Position numbers and translations under genes: made by a program. Of a DNA stretch of 64,000 nucleotides, positions 33,241 through 42,403 are shown one piece after another (position 1 is the first letter of the stretch; each line of letters opens with the position of its first letter). The stretch lies in assembly GCA_965212205.1 (NCBI GenBank), contig CBDBUX010000017.1, forward strand, positions 1-64,000, given 5' to 3'. This DNA comes from JAHEJJ01 sp965212205 (GTDB lineage Bacteria > Bacteroidota > Bacteroidia > Flavobacteriales > Flavobacteriaceae). Below the pieces are notes generated by a model that worked only from the letters and a program-made list of their open reading frames with translations, made no database searches and was not told the DNA's origin.

Positions 33241-34335
33241 TTATTCACAGCCGCCGGTAAATCCTTTAGCATCAAATGTGGTTTGAACCGCACCTTGCCG
33301 ATCGCCATTCACAAGTCGGATGGCGAGGTTATTTTCCCCACTGCCATCGCGTTTTGGACTGCAATATTCAAAAAGATAGAAACTATTGGCCTGTTCCGAG
33401 ACTTTCTGTGAGATATCGTTGAAAACCGATTCTAACTCTTCTTCGTTTCCTGCAAATACACTAAAGGTTTTGCCGATCCCCATCAGTATCTCTGTATCGA
33501 TTTCGGCACCTAGGCCGATACTGAAGAAGGATATATTTCGATTGGCCTCAGCTACAGATTCCAATGCTTGATCTTCGGAGTAACGGGAAGCCTGATCCGA
33601 ACCATCTGTAAAAAGAACCACCGAAGCAGCGCCAATGATCTCATTTTCCCGGGTCATTTCAAGTAGTTCTTCCGCGAGATTTGTAGCCTTGATCACCGCT
33701 CCGTAAAGATCTGTAGAAGGATCATTGCTGATATCTGAAGTAATATTGTCGATCGCAGCGATCAACTCTTCATTAGAAGAGGTCAAATCCTGCAATAAAT
33801 GGAGCTGGTCTTCTCCGTCGAACCAGTAAATTGCCATTTGGAACGACTCAGATGCCTCTTGCGGCATTACATTCTCGATAAAGCCTGTGGAAGCCGACTT
33901 AAGTTCTTCCAGACTATTGCTGAGTACACTGTTACTCAGATCGAGGACCAATAAAGTCGTATTATTGAAAATTTGAGATTTTGATGATATCCTGGCCAGA
34001 GATTCCGAGGCGGATATCGTGTTGAAGCAATCATCATTTCTCCCTTGTTCGTATATTGAGAACTGTTCGGCGTTCAGACCAGTTACAGGATTACCTTCTG
34101 TATCGGTAACTTTGAAGAAGACAGACACTTTACCAGGCAGGCTTGTGTATTGTTCCTGTATAGATAACAACAACTCATTATCGCCAAATCCAAGGCAGTC
34201 GTCTGGTAGGTTTCCTAACCCAAGTTCATTCTGATTGAGATCAAATGCTACATCATCATCTGCATTGCCACAGCTGATAACAACAAGTAATGATAATAAA
34301 ATAAAAGGGAGATTGCGGTACAATTTCATTTTCAT
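33241..34335 (-). CDS. Lipoprotein with von Willebrand factor A domain
   Basis: 364 residues. The signal ends at the lipobox VISC, so the protein is lipid-anchored. After an Asp/Asn-rich spacer and an Ig-like segment (SVFFKVTDTEGNPVTGL), a vWA domain starts near 125 with the MIDAS motif DLSNS and later TDLYGAV and FTDGSDQ, giving a complete metal-ion adhesion site. The C-terminal part has three Cys (C26-type loops aside) including YCSPKRDGSGENN. It probably mediates metal-dependent adhesion or complex formation at the cell surface. No Ton- or Bat-type partner is adjacent. Confidence 0.85.
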   Translation of the reverse strand: MKMKLYRNLPFILLSLLVVISCGNADDDVAFDLNQNELGLGNLPDDCLGFGDNELLLSIQEQYTSLPGKVSVFFKVTDTEGNPVTGLNAEQFSIYEQGRNDDCFNTISASESLARISSKSQIFNNTTLLVLDLSNSVLSNSLEELKSASTGFIENVMPQEASESFQMAIYWFDGEDQLHLLQDLTSSNEELIAAIDNITSDISNDPSTDLYGAVIKATNLAEELLEMTRENEIIGAASVVLFTDGSDQASRYSEDQALESVAEANRNISFFSIGLGAEIDTEILMGIGKTFSVFAGNEEELESVFNDISQKVSEQANSFYLFEYCSPKRDGSGENNLAIRLVNGDRQGAVQTTFDAKGFTGGCE

Positions 34336-34461
34336 AAGATTTAAGGTTCCAGGCTTAAAACGCAGAGGTGACCTAAAAATTATACCAACCCAGTAGTTAT
34401 TGACGCAAGATCATAATGTCACATATTTTTTGTAGTTTGAAAATGTCCAAATATCCAAATT

Positions 34462-35394
34462 ATGTTAAGATCTATATGGCTTGTTATCTGTCTCTGCGGT
34501 GCTCATCTTGTCAACGCTCAGGGTATAAATATTGCTGAAAAACTGGGTTATCCTAAAGAGGCAAAACTGTTGATCATTCACGCAGACGACCTGGGCGTCA
34601 GCCATTCTGAAAATCGGGCCAGTATAGCTGCACTGGAGTCCGGCCCAGTCAATTCGGCAAGTATTATGGTACCCTGTCCCTGGTTTTCGGAGATTGCCTT
34701 CTATGCTAATAAAAACCAGCAGATCGACTTTGGCTTGCACCTTACACTGAATAGTGAATGGGACTACTACAAATGGGGCCCGGTTAGTTCTTTAGATTCT
34801 GTGAGATCACTGGTAAACGCCCAAGGCTATTTTTATGCCTCTGTCGATAGCGTGGTTCAGTTTGCATCGCCGGCCGAAGCATTTAGGGAAATGAGAAGCC
34901 AGATAAAGAAGGCATATCGCTCTGGAATAGAGGTTACCCACTTAGACGCACATATGGGCGCTGCAGTTGCAAGTCCTGAACTTCTTAGTAGTTATCTTCT
35001 GCTTGGGAAGGAATTTAATTTACCCGTATTGTTAGATTCCCGGGTATATCAAATAGAAAATCCAAAAGTCGAAGAACTGCTCGACGATCATACGATTATA
35101 GCAGATAAAATATTATCCGCCGGACCAGAAGATTTCAAGCGGGGTATGAGCACTTTCTATAGTGAGCTGCTGCAAGGGCTTGAACCCGGATTGAATGTGC
35201 TGTTGATACATCTGGCCTACGATGATAATGAAATGCAGGCCATGACGGTAAATCACCCCTATTGGGGTGCTGCCTGGAGACAGGCCGATGTTGACTTTTT
35301 CAATAGCCCGAAATGCCGTGAAATCATTGAACACGAAAACATAATTCTAGTGAGTTGGCGAGAGATCCGCGATAATATTATCAGGGAACAATAG
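34462..35394 (+). CDS. ChbG/HpnK (YdjC-like) family deacetylase, exported
   Basis: 310 residues. Residues 1-19 are a signal peptide (VNAQ). The YdjC-type deacetylase fold shows LIIHADDLGVSHS with the metal-binding Asp pair, SIMVPCPWF, DFGLHLTLNSEW with His, and THLDAHMG with His. Family members remove N-acetyl groups from chito-oligosaccharides or hopanoid sugars. An exported version suggests it acts on extracellular or periplasmic sugars. It is a single gene, with no obvious partner next to it. Confidence 0.87.
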   Translation: MLRSIWLVICLCGAHLVNAQGINIAEKLGYPKEAKLLIIHADDLGVSHSENRASIAALESGPVNSASIMVPCPWFSEIAFYANKNQQIDFGLHLTLNSEWDYYKWGPVSSLDSVRSLVNAQGYFYASVDSVVQFASPAEAFREMRSQIKKAYRSGIEVTHLDAHMGAAVASPELLSSYLLLGKEFNLPVLLDSRVYQIENPKVEELLDDHTIIADKILSAGPEDFKRGMSTFYSELLQGLEPGLNVLLIHLAYDDNEMQAMTVNHPYWGAAWRQADVDFFNSPKCREIIEHENIILVSWREIRDNIIREQ

Positions 35395-35410
35395 CATTTA
35401 ACTTAACGAA

Positions 35411-35443
35411 TTGTTAAAGGGAAAAATGGCACCCTAATTTTTG
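35411..35443 (+). promoter_or_regulatory. Predicted promoter of the molybdoenzyme operon
   Basis: TTG at 35411-35413, a 21-base spacer, then TAATTTTT at 35435-35442 (seven of eight to TAnnTTTG), 55 bases before the first gene. A second -7-like TACCTTTA lies a few bases downstream. Confidence 0.4.
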
Positions 35444-35497
35444 ATACCTTTAAGCTAACATCATTGCGAGCCTTAGGAAACACTTAATACAACACAT

Positions 35498-35959
35498 ATG
35501 CCAACGTATCAATTAAAAGTCAATGGGGTTGATCATTCCGTTGATGTAAGCAAAGATACCCCGCTTCTTTGGGTATTGAGAGATCATATAGACCTGGTCG
35601 GGACAAAATACGGCTGCGGTATCTCACAATGTGGCTCCTGTACAGTTCATATGGATGGGAACGCTGTTCGCAGTTGTGGAATTACTGTGGCCCAGTCTGA
35701 AGGTAAATCCATCACTACAATTGAAGGACTTTCAGAAAACGGATCCCATCCACTTCAGGAAGCCTGGAAAGAAATCGATGTACCACAGTGTGGTTACTGT
35801 CAGGCTGGGCAGATCATGACTGCAGCAGCCTTTCTTGAGAATAATCCCAATCCCTCAGAAGAGGAGATTAAAGATGCTATGCACGGGAATATTTGTCGAT
35901 GTGCATCCTACAACCGTATCTACAAAGCGGTGGAAATGGCAGCATCCAAAATGAACTAA
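35498..35959 (+). CDS. Xanthine dehydrogenase family iron-sulfur subunit (2x [2Fe-2S])
   Basis: 153 residues. It carries electrons from the molybdenum site. The plant-type [2Fe-2S] ligands are C40, C45, C48 and C60; the second cluster uses C98, C101, C133 and C135 (CGYC and CRC). The length matches the small subunit of isoquinoline 1-oxidoreductase or aldehyde dehydrogenase IorA types. There is no signal peptide, so it would be exported only bound to the Tat-targeted large subunit that follows 24 bases later. Confidence 0.93.
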   Translation: MPTYQLKVNGVDHSVDVSKDTPLLWVLRDHIDLVGTKYGCGISQCGSCTVHMDGNAVRSCGITVAQSEGKSITTIEGLSENGSHPLQEAWKEIDVPQCGYCQAGQIMTAAAFLENNPNPSEEEIKDAMHGNICRCASYNRIYKAVEMAASKMN

Positions 35960-35983
35960 AGAATCGACCTTAAAAAACTAAGA

Positions 35984-38215
35984 ATGGCAACTGAAAATAC
36001 ATCATTTACGTTTAGCAGAAGGGCCTTTATGAGGACGAGCTCACTTGCAGGTGGGGGTATGCTGATAGGCTTTAACCTTTTTACAGCTTGTAAACCAAAG
36101 GCAGAACCTCCTATGGATCTGGCCAAGTTGAACTACAACGACTTTAATGCTTTTATTGAAATAGCGGATAACGGAGCAGTTACAATCTACTCACCAAATC
36201 CGGAAATCGGACAGGGAATAAAAACATCAATGCCCATGATTATTGCTGAAGAACTCGATGTCTCATGGGATAATGTTTATGTAAAACAAGGTATTCTTGA
36301 TACTGAAAATTATACACGACAAGTCGCCGGAGGCAGTCAGTCGATCCGCCATGGGTGGGATGCGCTAAGGCAAACCGGCGCAACCGCAAGGCAAATGCTG
36401 ATTAATGCGGCGGCCGCCAAATGGGGCGTTGATGCCTCTCAATGTACGGCCAGCGAAGGCATTATTACCAACAGCAATGGAGAAACCTTGGGCTATGGGG
36501 AAGTGGTTAAGGACGCTGCAGGTATGGAAATCCCGGAAGATGTGGCACTTAAAGCTCCGAAAGACTATAAGATTATTGGGACCGACAGGGGCAATGTGGA
36601 TATCGATGAAATCATCACTGGGAAACCTCTTTTCGGGCTGGATTATAAGGTAGATAATATGGTCTATGCCTGTGTGGTAAGACCACCTGCTTTTGGTAAA
36701 AAACTGGTTTCCTTCGACGATTCGGAAGCGAAAAGAATGGATGGGGTACTCCAGATTCTAAAAATAGGAGAGAAAGCCAGAAATTTGATCGCCGAAGAAC
36801 CTGGGATAGGAGGTATACTAAGCCAGAGTGATAAGGTAGTGGTAATCGCTAATACAACATGGCAGGCGATGAAAGCCAAAGAGGCTATTGTGGCGAAATG
36901 GGAAGATGACAGCAAGTTAGAGAGTACAGAAGAACATAACGAAATTCTCACAGGTTTACTAGATGGCAATAAGTTCGAAACGCTGCGTACCGATGGGAAT
37001 ATTAAAAAAGGATTTGCTGAGGCCGATGAAATCCTAGAACGGACCTACGAATCTCCGTTCCTGCCACACAACTGTTTGGAACCTATGAACTTTTTTGCAG
37101 ACATCAACGATGAAAAAGTTCACCTTGTAGGGCCGATACAAACGCCAGAATGGAAGGCTAATATGGTTTCAAAAATGTTAGGACGCGATACTTCGGAGAT
37201 CCTTCTTGAGATGACCCGAATGGGTGGTGGATTTGGCAGGCGGCTTTATGGCGATTTCGTACTGGAAGCAGCGGAAATAGCCGATGCAATCCGTAAACCG
37301 GTTAAGGTGGTCTACACCCGGGAAGATGATATGAACGATGGGATCTATCGTATGGCCATTAAATATCGCATTAAAGCGGGTATTAAGGATGGTAAGGTCA
37401 CTACCTATCATCTGAAAGAAGCAGCGGTAAATTCAAATATGTATGGGCTAATTCCAAACTTCTTTCCTGCTGGTGCCATCGAGAACTATCAGGTCGATGC
37501 GGCTAATTACAAAAGCAATATAACAACTGGGGCCTGGAGAGCACCTTATACGAATTTCCTCGCCTATGCAGAACAAAGCTTTTTTGATGAGTTAGCTGAA
37601 TTGATGAATGTGGATCGCGTCCAGTTAAGGCTCGATCTTCTGCAGAATGTTAAGGGTACAACCGATGAAAGAATACAATATTCTCCTGAGCGCATGGAGA
37701 AAGTTATCAAAGCAGCGGTCGAAAAATCCGGGTGGGGCAATGCCCCCGAGGGAATATATCAGGGTTTTGTGAACTATTATTGCCATAATAGCCACGTGGC
37801 CGAAGTAGCCGATGTGGCCATCGAAAACAATACCGCAGTTGTTAAAAAGATCACCTGCGTAGTGGATTGTGGAATCGTTATCAACCCATTAGGGGCCAAA
37901 AACCAATGTGAAGGAGGTGTCATTGACGGCGCCGGTCATTCAATGTATGGTGAATTGGCCTTCAAAGATGGGGCTCCAATGGCTAATAATTTTGATCGTT
38001 ATCGCCTGATACGCATGAAGGAGGCACCGGTTGTAGAGGTTCATTTTATCGAGAATGAACTTTCACCAACAGGGCTCGGGGAACCTACCCTTCCACCAGC
38101 TGGTGGAGCCATTGCCAATGCTATAAAAGCAGCGACGGGCAACAGACTTTACAGTCAGCCTTTCAATAAGCAGGCTGATTTGTTAAAGGTACCTGAAAAA
38201 GAAATCCTCGGATAA
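35984..38215 (+). CDS. Molybdenum-cofactor subunit of a xanthine dehydrogenase/aldehyde oxidase family enzyme (IorB-like)
   Basis: 743 residues. The N terminus carries a twin-arginine signal (SRRAFMR, R12-R13) with a lipobox-like FTAC (C36), so the folded heterodimer is probably exported by Tat and perhaps lipidated. Moco-binding motifs include GGFGRRLYGDF, GAWRAPYTNF and LGEPTLPPAGG with the catalytic Glu E700. It belongs to the IorB group, which oxidises N-heterocycles or aldehydes. There is no FAD subunit, so electrons must go to a membrane or cytochrome acceptor. Substrate unknown. The stop is followed by moaD after one base. Confidence 0.92.
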   Translation: MATENTSFTFSRRAFMRTSSLAGGGMLIGFNLFTACKPKAEPPMDLAKLNYNDFNAFIEIADNGAVTIYSPNPEIGQGIKTSMPMIIAEELDVSWDNVYVKQGILDTENYTRQVAGGSQSIRHGWDALRQTGATARQMLINAAAAKWGVDASQCTASEGIITNSNGETLGYGEVVKDAAGMEIPEDVALKAPKDYKIIGTDRGNVDIDEIITGKPLFGLDYKVDNMVYACVVRPPAFGKKLVSFDDSEAKRMDGVLQILKIGEKARNLIAEEPGIGGILSQSDKVVVIANTTWQAMKAKEAIVAKWEDDSKLESTEEHNEILTGLLDGNKFETLRTDGNIKKGFAEADEILERTYESPFLPHNCLEPMNFFADINDEKVHLVGPIQTPEWKANMVSKMLGRDTSEILLEMTRMGGGFGRRLYGDFVLEAAEIADAIRKPVKVVYTREDDMNDGIYRMAIKYRIKAGIKDGKVTTYHLKEAAVNSNMYGLIPNFFPAGAIENYQVDAANYKSNITTGAWRAPYTNFLAYAEQSFFDELAELMNVDRVQLRLDLLQNVKGTTDERIQYSPERMEKVIKAAVEKSGWGNAPEGIYQGFVNYYCHNSHVAEVADVAIENNTAVVKKITCVVDCGIVINPLGAKNQCEGGVIDGAGHSMYGELAFKDGAPMANNFDRYRLIRMKEAPVVEVHFIENELSPTGLGEPTLPPAGGAIANAIKAATGNRLYSQPFNKQADLLKVPEKEILG

Positions 38216-38216
38216 T

Positions 38217-38462
38217 ATGACAATATTGCTTTTCGGGATTGCGAAGGACATTGTTGGTACATCTTCCCTGAAGTTGCCTGTGTCTAATACCATGGAACTG
38301 GAAACTGTGGGGCAGTTAAAGGCCCACTTACAGAATAATTATCCCGGGCTTGCAAATCTAAGCTCCCTGGCTATAGCTGTGAATAGCAGATACGCCAAGG
38401 AGGAAGATACTATAAACAGTTATGATGAAATAGCCCTGATCCCGCCGGTAAGCGGTGGCTGA
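38217..38462 (+). CDS. moaD: MoaD/ThiS-like sulfur carrier (small subunit of molybdopterin synthase)
   Basis: 81 residues with a ubiquitin-like fold and C-terminal GG (PPVSGG), the residue pair adenylated by MoeB and converted to thiocarboxylate. It starts with a short strand (ILLFGIAKDI) like other MoaD. Its partner MoaE is not encoded in this cluster. It lies between the Mo enzyme and moaA. Confidence 0.9.
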   Translation: MTILLFGIAKDIVGTSSLKLPVSNTMELETVGQLKAHLQNNYPGLANLSSLAIAVNSRYAKEEDTINSYDEIALIPPVSGG

Positions 38463-38483
38463 TCAGGGCATTGCTCTAATACA

Positions 38484-39467
38484 ATGCTGATAGACAACCA
38501 TAACAGGGAAATAAACTATCTAAGACTCGCGGTCACAGACCGGTGTAATCTAAGATGTAATTATTGTATGCCCGCCGAGGGCATCAATTTTTTACATTCG
38601 GAAAAACTTCTGACGATTTCCGAACTCTGCAGACTTAGTGAAATAATGGTAGCACAGGGCATTGATAAGATCCGGATTACGGGCGGAGAGCCCTTCGTTC
38701 GTAAAGACCTGATGGTATTGATGAAGCATTTATCAGGATTAACCGATTTAAAGGATATCTCCATCACGACCAACGCAACCTTGATCGGCCCACATATCGA
38801 TCAATTAAAACAGCTTGGTATACGAAACATCAATTTAAGCCTCGATGCGATCAGACGCGAGACGTTTAATGCCATCACCCGCAGAGATCAATATGATACG
38901 GTTTTTGAAAATTTACACCGACTCATTTCAGAAGATTTCAATTTACGCATCAATTTTATTGTACTTGAAGGACAGAACATCGATGATATACTCCCGATAA
39001 TGGAACTTCAGAAACAGTATCCTGTTTCTGTTCGTTTTCTGGAAGAAATGCCATTTAATGGTGGTTCCAGACATTTCGATAATATTCATTGGAATTATAA
39101 GAAAATCCTGGAGTATATCGGACAGTATTTTCCCGATTATCAACGCCTTCCTTCGCCACCAACCTCCACATCGATCAATTATAAAATAGAAGGTCATATG
39201 GGGAGTTTCGGACTCATCCCCTCGTTTAGCCGAACTTTCTGTGGAAGTTGCAATCGCCTCAGGATTTCGGCATCAGGAGACGTTATCACATGTCTTTATG
39301 GCAAAGCTGTTCTTAACCTGAGAGATCTTCTAAGGAATCAAAATAGTAATGCTGCAATTAAGATGGGTATTTTGGAGGCCATTGGCAGTAGAGCAAAAAC
39401 AGGATTCGAGGCGCAAAACCAACATAAATCCATATTTGAGACCTCGATGACTTCAATTGGAGGGTAA
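38484..39467 (+). CDS. moaA: GTP 3',8-cyclase (molybdenum cofactor step 1)
   Basis: A radical SAM enzyme, 327 residues. The first [4Fe-4S] cluster binds C21, C25 and C28 in CNLRCNYC; a C-terminal cluster uses FCGSCNRLRIS plus a later Cys in VITCLYG. GGEPFVRKD is the SAM-binding segment. The conserved C-terminal GG is present (TSIGG). With MoaC it makes cyclic pyranopterin monophosphate, but no moaC lies here. It ends 25 bases before the mobA start. Confidence 0.95.
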   Translation: MLIDNHNREINYLRLAVTDRCNLRCNYCMPAEGINFLHSEKLLTISELCRLSEIMVAQGIDKIRITGGEPFVRKDLMVLMKHLSGLTDLKDISITTNATLIGPHIDQLKQLGIRNINLSLDAIRRETFNAITRRDQYDTVFENLHRLISEDFNLRINFIVLEGQNIDDILPIMELQKQYPVSVRFLEEMPFNGGSRHFDNIHWNYKKILEYIGQYFPDYQRLPSPPTSTSINYKIEGHMGSFGLIPSFSRTFCGSCNRLRISASGDVITCLYGKAVLNLRDLLRNQNSNAAIKMGILEAIGSRAKTGFEAQNQHKSIFETSMTSIGG

Positions 39468-39492
39468 TTTAAAAGCTAACAGACAGACTATA

Positions 39493-40083
39493 ATGAACAG
39501 AGAGCATCTATATGGATTAGTACTGGCAGGAGGAAAAAGTGCCAGGATGGGTATGGACAAAGACCGCATTAATTATCATGGCCTTCCTCAGAGCATATAT
39601 TTGTTAAGTCTACTCGACGAAATTTGCCAAAAAACATTTATTAGTATCAGGGCCGATCAGCAAAAAGAGTATAAGGACTATAATATAGTAGTGGATGAAA
39701 ATATTTATCGGGGTCCTTTTAATGGGATTTTGAGTGCACATAATAAATATCCGAATGCGGCATGGTTAGTTATAGCTTGCGATTTACCACTTATCGACCG
39801 GAAAACACTACAACTGTTAGTGTCTGAACGAGAGAGGAGTAAAAGGGCTACAGCTCTTGCTACCGATAAAACAGGTTTACCAGAACCCCTTGCAGCTATA
39901 TGGGAACCATCCGGACTCCATCAAGTGCCAGATTATCTGGAAAGAAGTCAGAGTAGCTGTCCCAGGAAATTTCTTCTAAATACGGATATTAAATTGGTAG
40001 TTCCACAAGTAGACGAAGTACTATTGAATGCCAATTTTGAAGAAGAATACCTCGAAGTGATGAAAAAACTGTCGGCCTTATGA
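39493..40083 (+). CDS. mobA: Molybdenum cofactor guanylyltransferase
   Basis: 196 residues from ATG 39493. It joins GMP to Mo-molybdopterin. The nucleotide-binding signature is LVLAGGKSARMGMDKD near the N terminus, then VIACDLPLID with the metal-binding Asp, and EPLAAIWEP. An open frame reaches 39457, but that start would overlap the moaA end and precede the family N terminus. Its last four bases overlap the next gene (ATGA). Confidence 0.9.
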   Translation: MNREHLYGLVLAGGKSARMGMDKDRINYHGLPQSIYLLSLLDEICQKTFISIRADQQKEYKDYNIVVDENIYRGPFNGILSAHNKYPNAAWLVIACDLPLIDRKTLQLLVSERERSKRATALATDKTGLPEPLAAIWEPSGLHQVPDYLERSQSSCPRKFLLNTDIKLVVPQVDEVLLNANFEEEYLEVMKKLSAL

Positions 40084-41153
40084 AAACCTATCGGTATTTG
40101 CGTCAAATACAACTTAAGGAATTCGGACCCGAAGCTCAGCAAAAACTTGGAGAGGCAAGCGTTCTGGTGGTTGGAGCAGGCGGACTCGGAGTCCCGGTTT
40201 TGCAATACCTCAATGCTATGGGGGTGGGAACATTGGGTATAGTAGAACAAGATCTGGTGGAGGCAACAAATCTGCACAGGCAATTGATATATACAGAAAA
40301 TGACCTGGGCCTGCCCAAAATTAGAAGGGCTGCAGAGGCACTAAGCATACAGAACAGGGATACCCATATCATATTGCACGATAGTTTTCTTGTTAAAAAC
40401 AACGCCCTGGAGATTATCCGGGACTATGATGTGGTAGTAGACGCTTCCGATAATTTCGCTACCCGCTATTTGGTAAATGATGCCTGCGTTGTCCTAAAGA
40501 AACCATTTATATATGGCGCACTTCATGGATTTGAAGGTCAGGTTAGTGTATTCAACCTAGATGGCGGCCCCACATACCGTTGTGTCTTCCCGTTAATGCC
40601 ATCGGCCTCGGAGATCCCTAATTGTGATGAACAAGGGGTACTGGGAGTGCTGCCGGGGATCGTAGGTAGTTTCCAGGCATTGGAAACCGTTAAGGTGATC
40701 TCCGGAATTGGGGAAACACTGTCTGGAAAATTATTGCTCTACAATGGATTGGATTGTAGTATGTATAAAATCGATATTCCAGTGATAAAGGAAAATTTAG
40801 AAATCACTAACTTATCACCAGATTACCAGCAACTTACATGCGATTCGTCGGTTGAAATAAAACCCGAAAAGTTATCTGCCCTGATGAGGGATAAAGACCC
40901 AATTCAATTAATCGATGTCAGGTCCGAAGAAGAGTTTCAGGTAGATCATCTTCCGGGATCGAAAAATATTCCACTCCATGAGATCGCAATTCGAAGCAAA
41001 GAATTGGATATTAACTTCCCGGTGTATCTGGTATGTCAATCCGGTATTCGCAGTTTAATGGCACTTCGTTGCCTTTCTGATAAGAACCCGCAATTTCGCC
41101 TTTATCATCTAGGCGGAGGCATTGATGCATTTAAGACCATTGCAGCTGATTAG
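40080..41153 (+). CDS. moeB: MoeB/ThiF-type adenylyltransferase with C-terminal rhodanese domain (MoeZ-like)
   Basis: 357 residues. An N-terminal E1-like domain has the ATP-binding GAGGLGVPVLQYL and DNFATRYLVND; the usual zinc CxxC pairs are reduced. The rhodanese domain, about 265-350, contains LIDVRSEEEF and the active-site loop CQSGIRS. It activates the MoaD C terminus and supplies sulfur in one polypeptide. The start overlaps mobA by 4 bases; moeA follows 4 bases after its stop. Confidence 0.92.
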   Translation: MKTYRYLRQIQLKEFGPEAQQKLGEASVLVVGAGGLGVPVLQYLNAMGVGTLGIVEQDLVEATNLHRQLIYTENDLGLPKIRRAAEALSIQNRDTHIILHDSFLVKNNALEIIRDYDVVVDASDNFATRYLVNDACVVLKKPFIYGALHGFEGQVSVFNLDGGPTYRCVFPLMPSASEIPNCDEQGVLGVLPGIVGSFQALETVKVISGIGETLSGKLLLYNGLDCSMYKIDIPVIKENLEITNLSPDYQQLTCDSSVEIKPEKLSALMRDKDPIQLIDVRSEEEFQVDHLPGSKNIPLHEIAIRSKELDINFPVYLVCQSGIRSLMALRCLSDKNPQFRLYHLGGGIDAFKTIAAD

Positions 41154-41157
41154 CACT

Positions 41158-42399
41158 ATGTCCGAGTCACCTTCAAGACATATTGAAAAAAAAGTAGGGG
41201 ACGCCATGATCTCATTTGAAGTCGCCCATAGCATTATTATAGGACACTCAGTAGAATTTGGCTGTGAGGAAATTGGTCTTAGCAAGGCTGTTGGAAGGGT
41301 ATTGGCCGAAGATATTTTTGCAGACCGGGATTATCCACCTTTCCACCGGGCTACAAAAGACGGTATTGCGATGCGCTATTCTACTAACAATACTAATACA
41401 CCACTGGCAATAAAGGGCATTATCGCGGCAGGAACACCTCAGTTAAGATTACCGGCCGATAACAGCTGTATGGAAATAATGACGGGAGCGGTTGTACCTG
41501 TCGATGCAGACACCGTTGTCATGTACGAAGATATCGAGATAGTTTCTGGTCATGCTCATCTTAAGAAACAGCCCGAAAAAGGTCAAAATATCCACTATAA
41601 AGGAAGTGACGATACTAAAGGGGCCTTGCTGGTTAAGTCAGGAAAATTAATCGGAGCCGCTGAGATTGGCATTTTGGCAACCGTAGGCAGGTCTGTTATC
41701 AAGGTAAAAAGACTCCCGTCGGTAGCAATAGTTTCTACGGGGAATGAATTGGTCGAAATAGACCAAAAACCGCAGCCTCATCAAATACGCAGATCCAATG
41801 CCCATACCCTAAATGCAGCATTATCGGCGCTGGGGGTTCCGGCTGCTTTGTTTCACTTACCAGACGATGCGACATTGATAAAAAACCAGCTTGGAGATCT
41901 GCTTGGTTCACATGATGTATTACTGTTGAGTGGGGGTGTTTCTAAAGGAAAATTCGATTTTATACCCCGGGTTTTAGCAGAATTGAATGTCGATAAAGAG
42001 TTTCATATGGTAAAGCAACGCCCTGGCAAACCTTTCTGGTTTGGCAGCCATAAGAACCATAATACATTGGTTTTTTCGTTTCCCGGCAATCCGGTTTCAA
42101 CCTTTGTGAGCTTTCATGTATATTTCATAGATTGGTTGAGAGCTTCTTTAAGACTGCCACAACATCAATTAAGCGTAGTTTTACAGGAAGAATTGTTAAT
42201 CAATGGCACCTTTACAAGATTTATTGGCGTGAAAACTACCTGGAAAGATGGTAAATTATTGGCAAAGATGATCAATACCAACAGTTCAGGTGATTTGATA
42301 AGCCTTGGGGCTTACGACGGATTTATCAGGCTAGCGCCTCGCCAAAAGCCCTATATGCCTGGAGAAGTAGTGCCATATATTTCTACAAGATCATATTGA
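41158..42399 (+). CDS. moeA: Molybdopterin molybdotransferase
   Basis: 413 residues from ATG 41158 (the longer frame to 41122 would run into moeB). It inserts molybdate into molybdopterin-AMP. Motifs: FHRATKDGIAMRY near residue 60, EIMTGAVVPVDAD near 110, VSTGNELVE near 190, LLSGGVSKGKFDF near 260 and FSFPGNPVSTFVSF near 310. Four domains of the normal MoeA layout fit the length. It ends just before xdhC. Confidence 0.93.
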   Translation: MSESPSRHIEKKVGDAMISFEVAHSIIIGHSVEFGCEEIGLSKAVGRVLAEDIFADRDYPPFHRATKDGIAMRYSTNNTNTPLAIKGIIAAGTPQLRLPADNSCMEIMTGAVVPVDADTVVMYEDIEIVSGHAHLKKQPEKGQNIHYKGSDDTKGALLVKSGKLIGAAEIGILATVGRSVIKVKRLPSVAIVSTGNELVEIDQKPQPHQIRRSNAHTLNAALSALGVPAALFHLPDDATLIKNQLGDLLGSHDVLLLSGGVSKGKFDFIPRVLAELNVDKEFHMVKQRPGKPFWFGSHKNHNTLVFSFPGNPVSTFVSFHVYFIDWLRASLRLPQHQLSVVLQEELLINGTFTRFIGVKTTWKDGKLLAKMINTNSSGDLISLGAYDGFIRLAPRQKPYMPGEVVPYISTRSY

Positions 42400-42403
42400 G
42401 AAG

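Noticed and set aside
33175..33411. 78-codon plus-strand ORF across the vWA gene end
   Set aside because: Antisense to the vWA protein and through its terminator; shadow.
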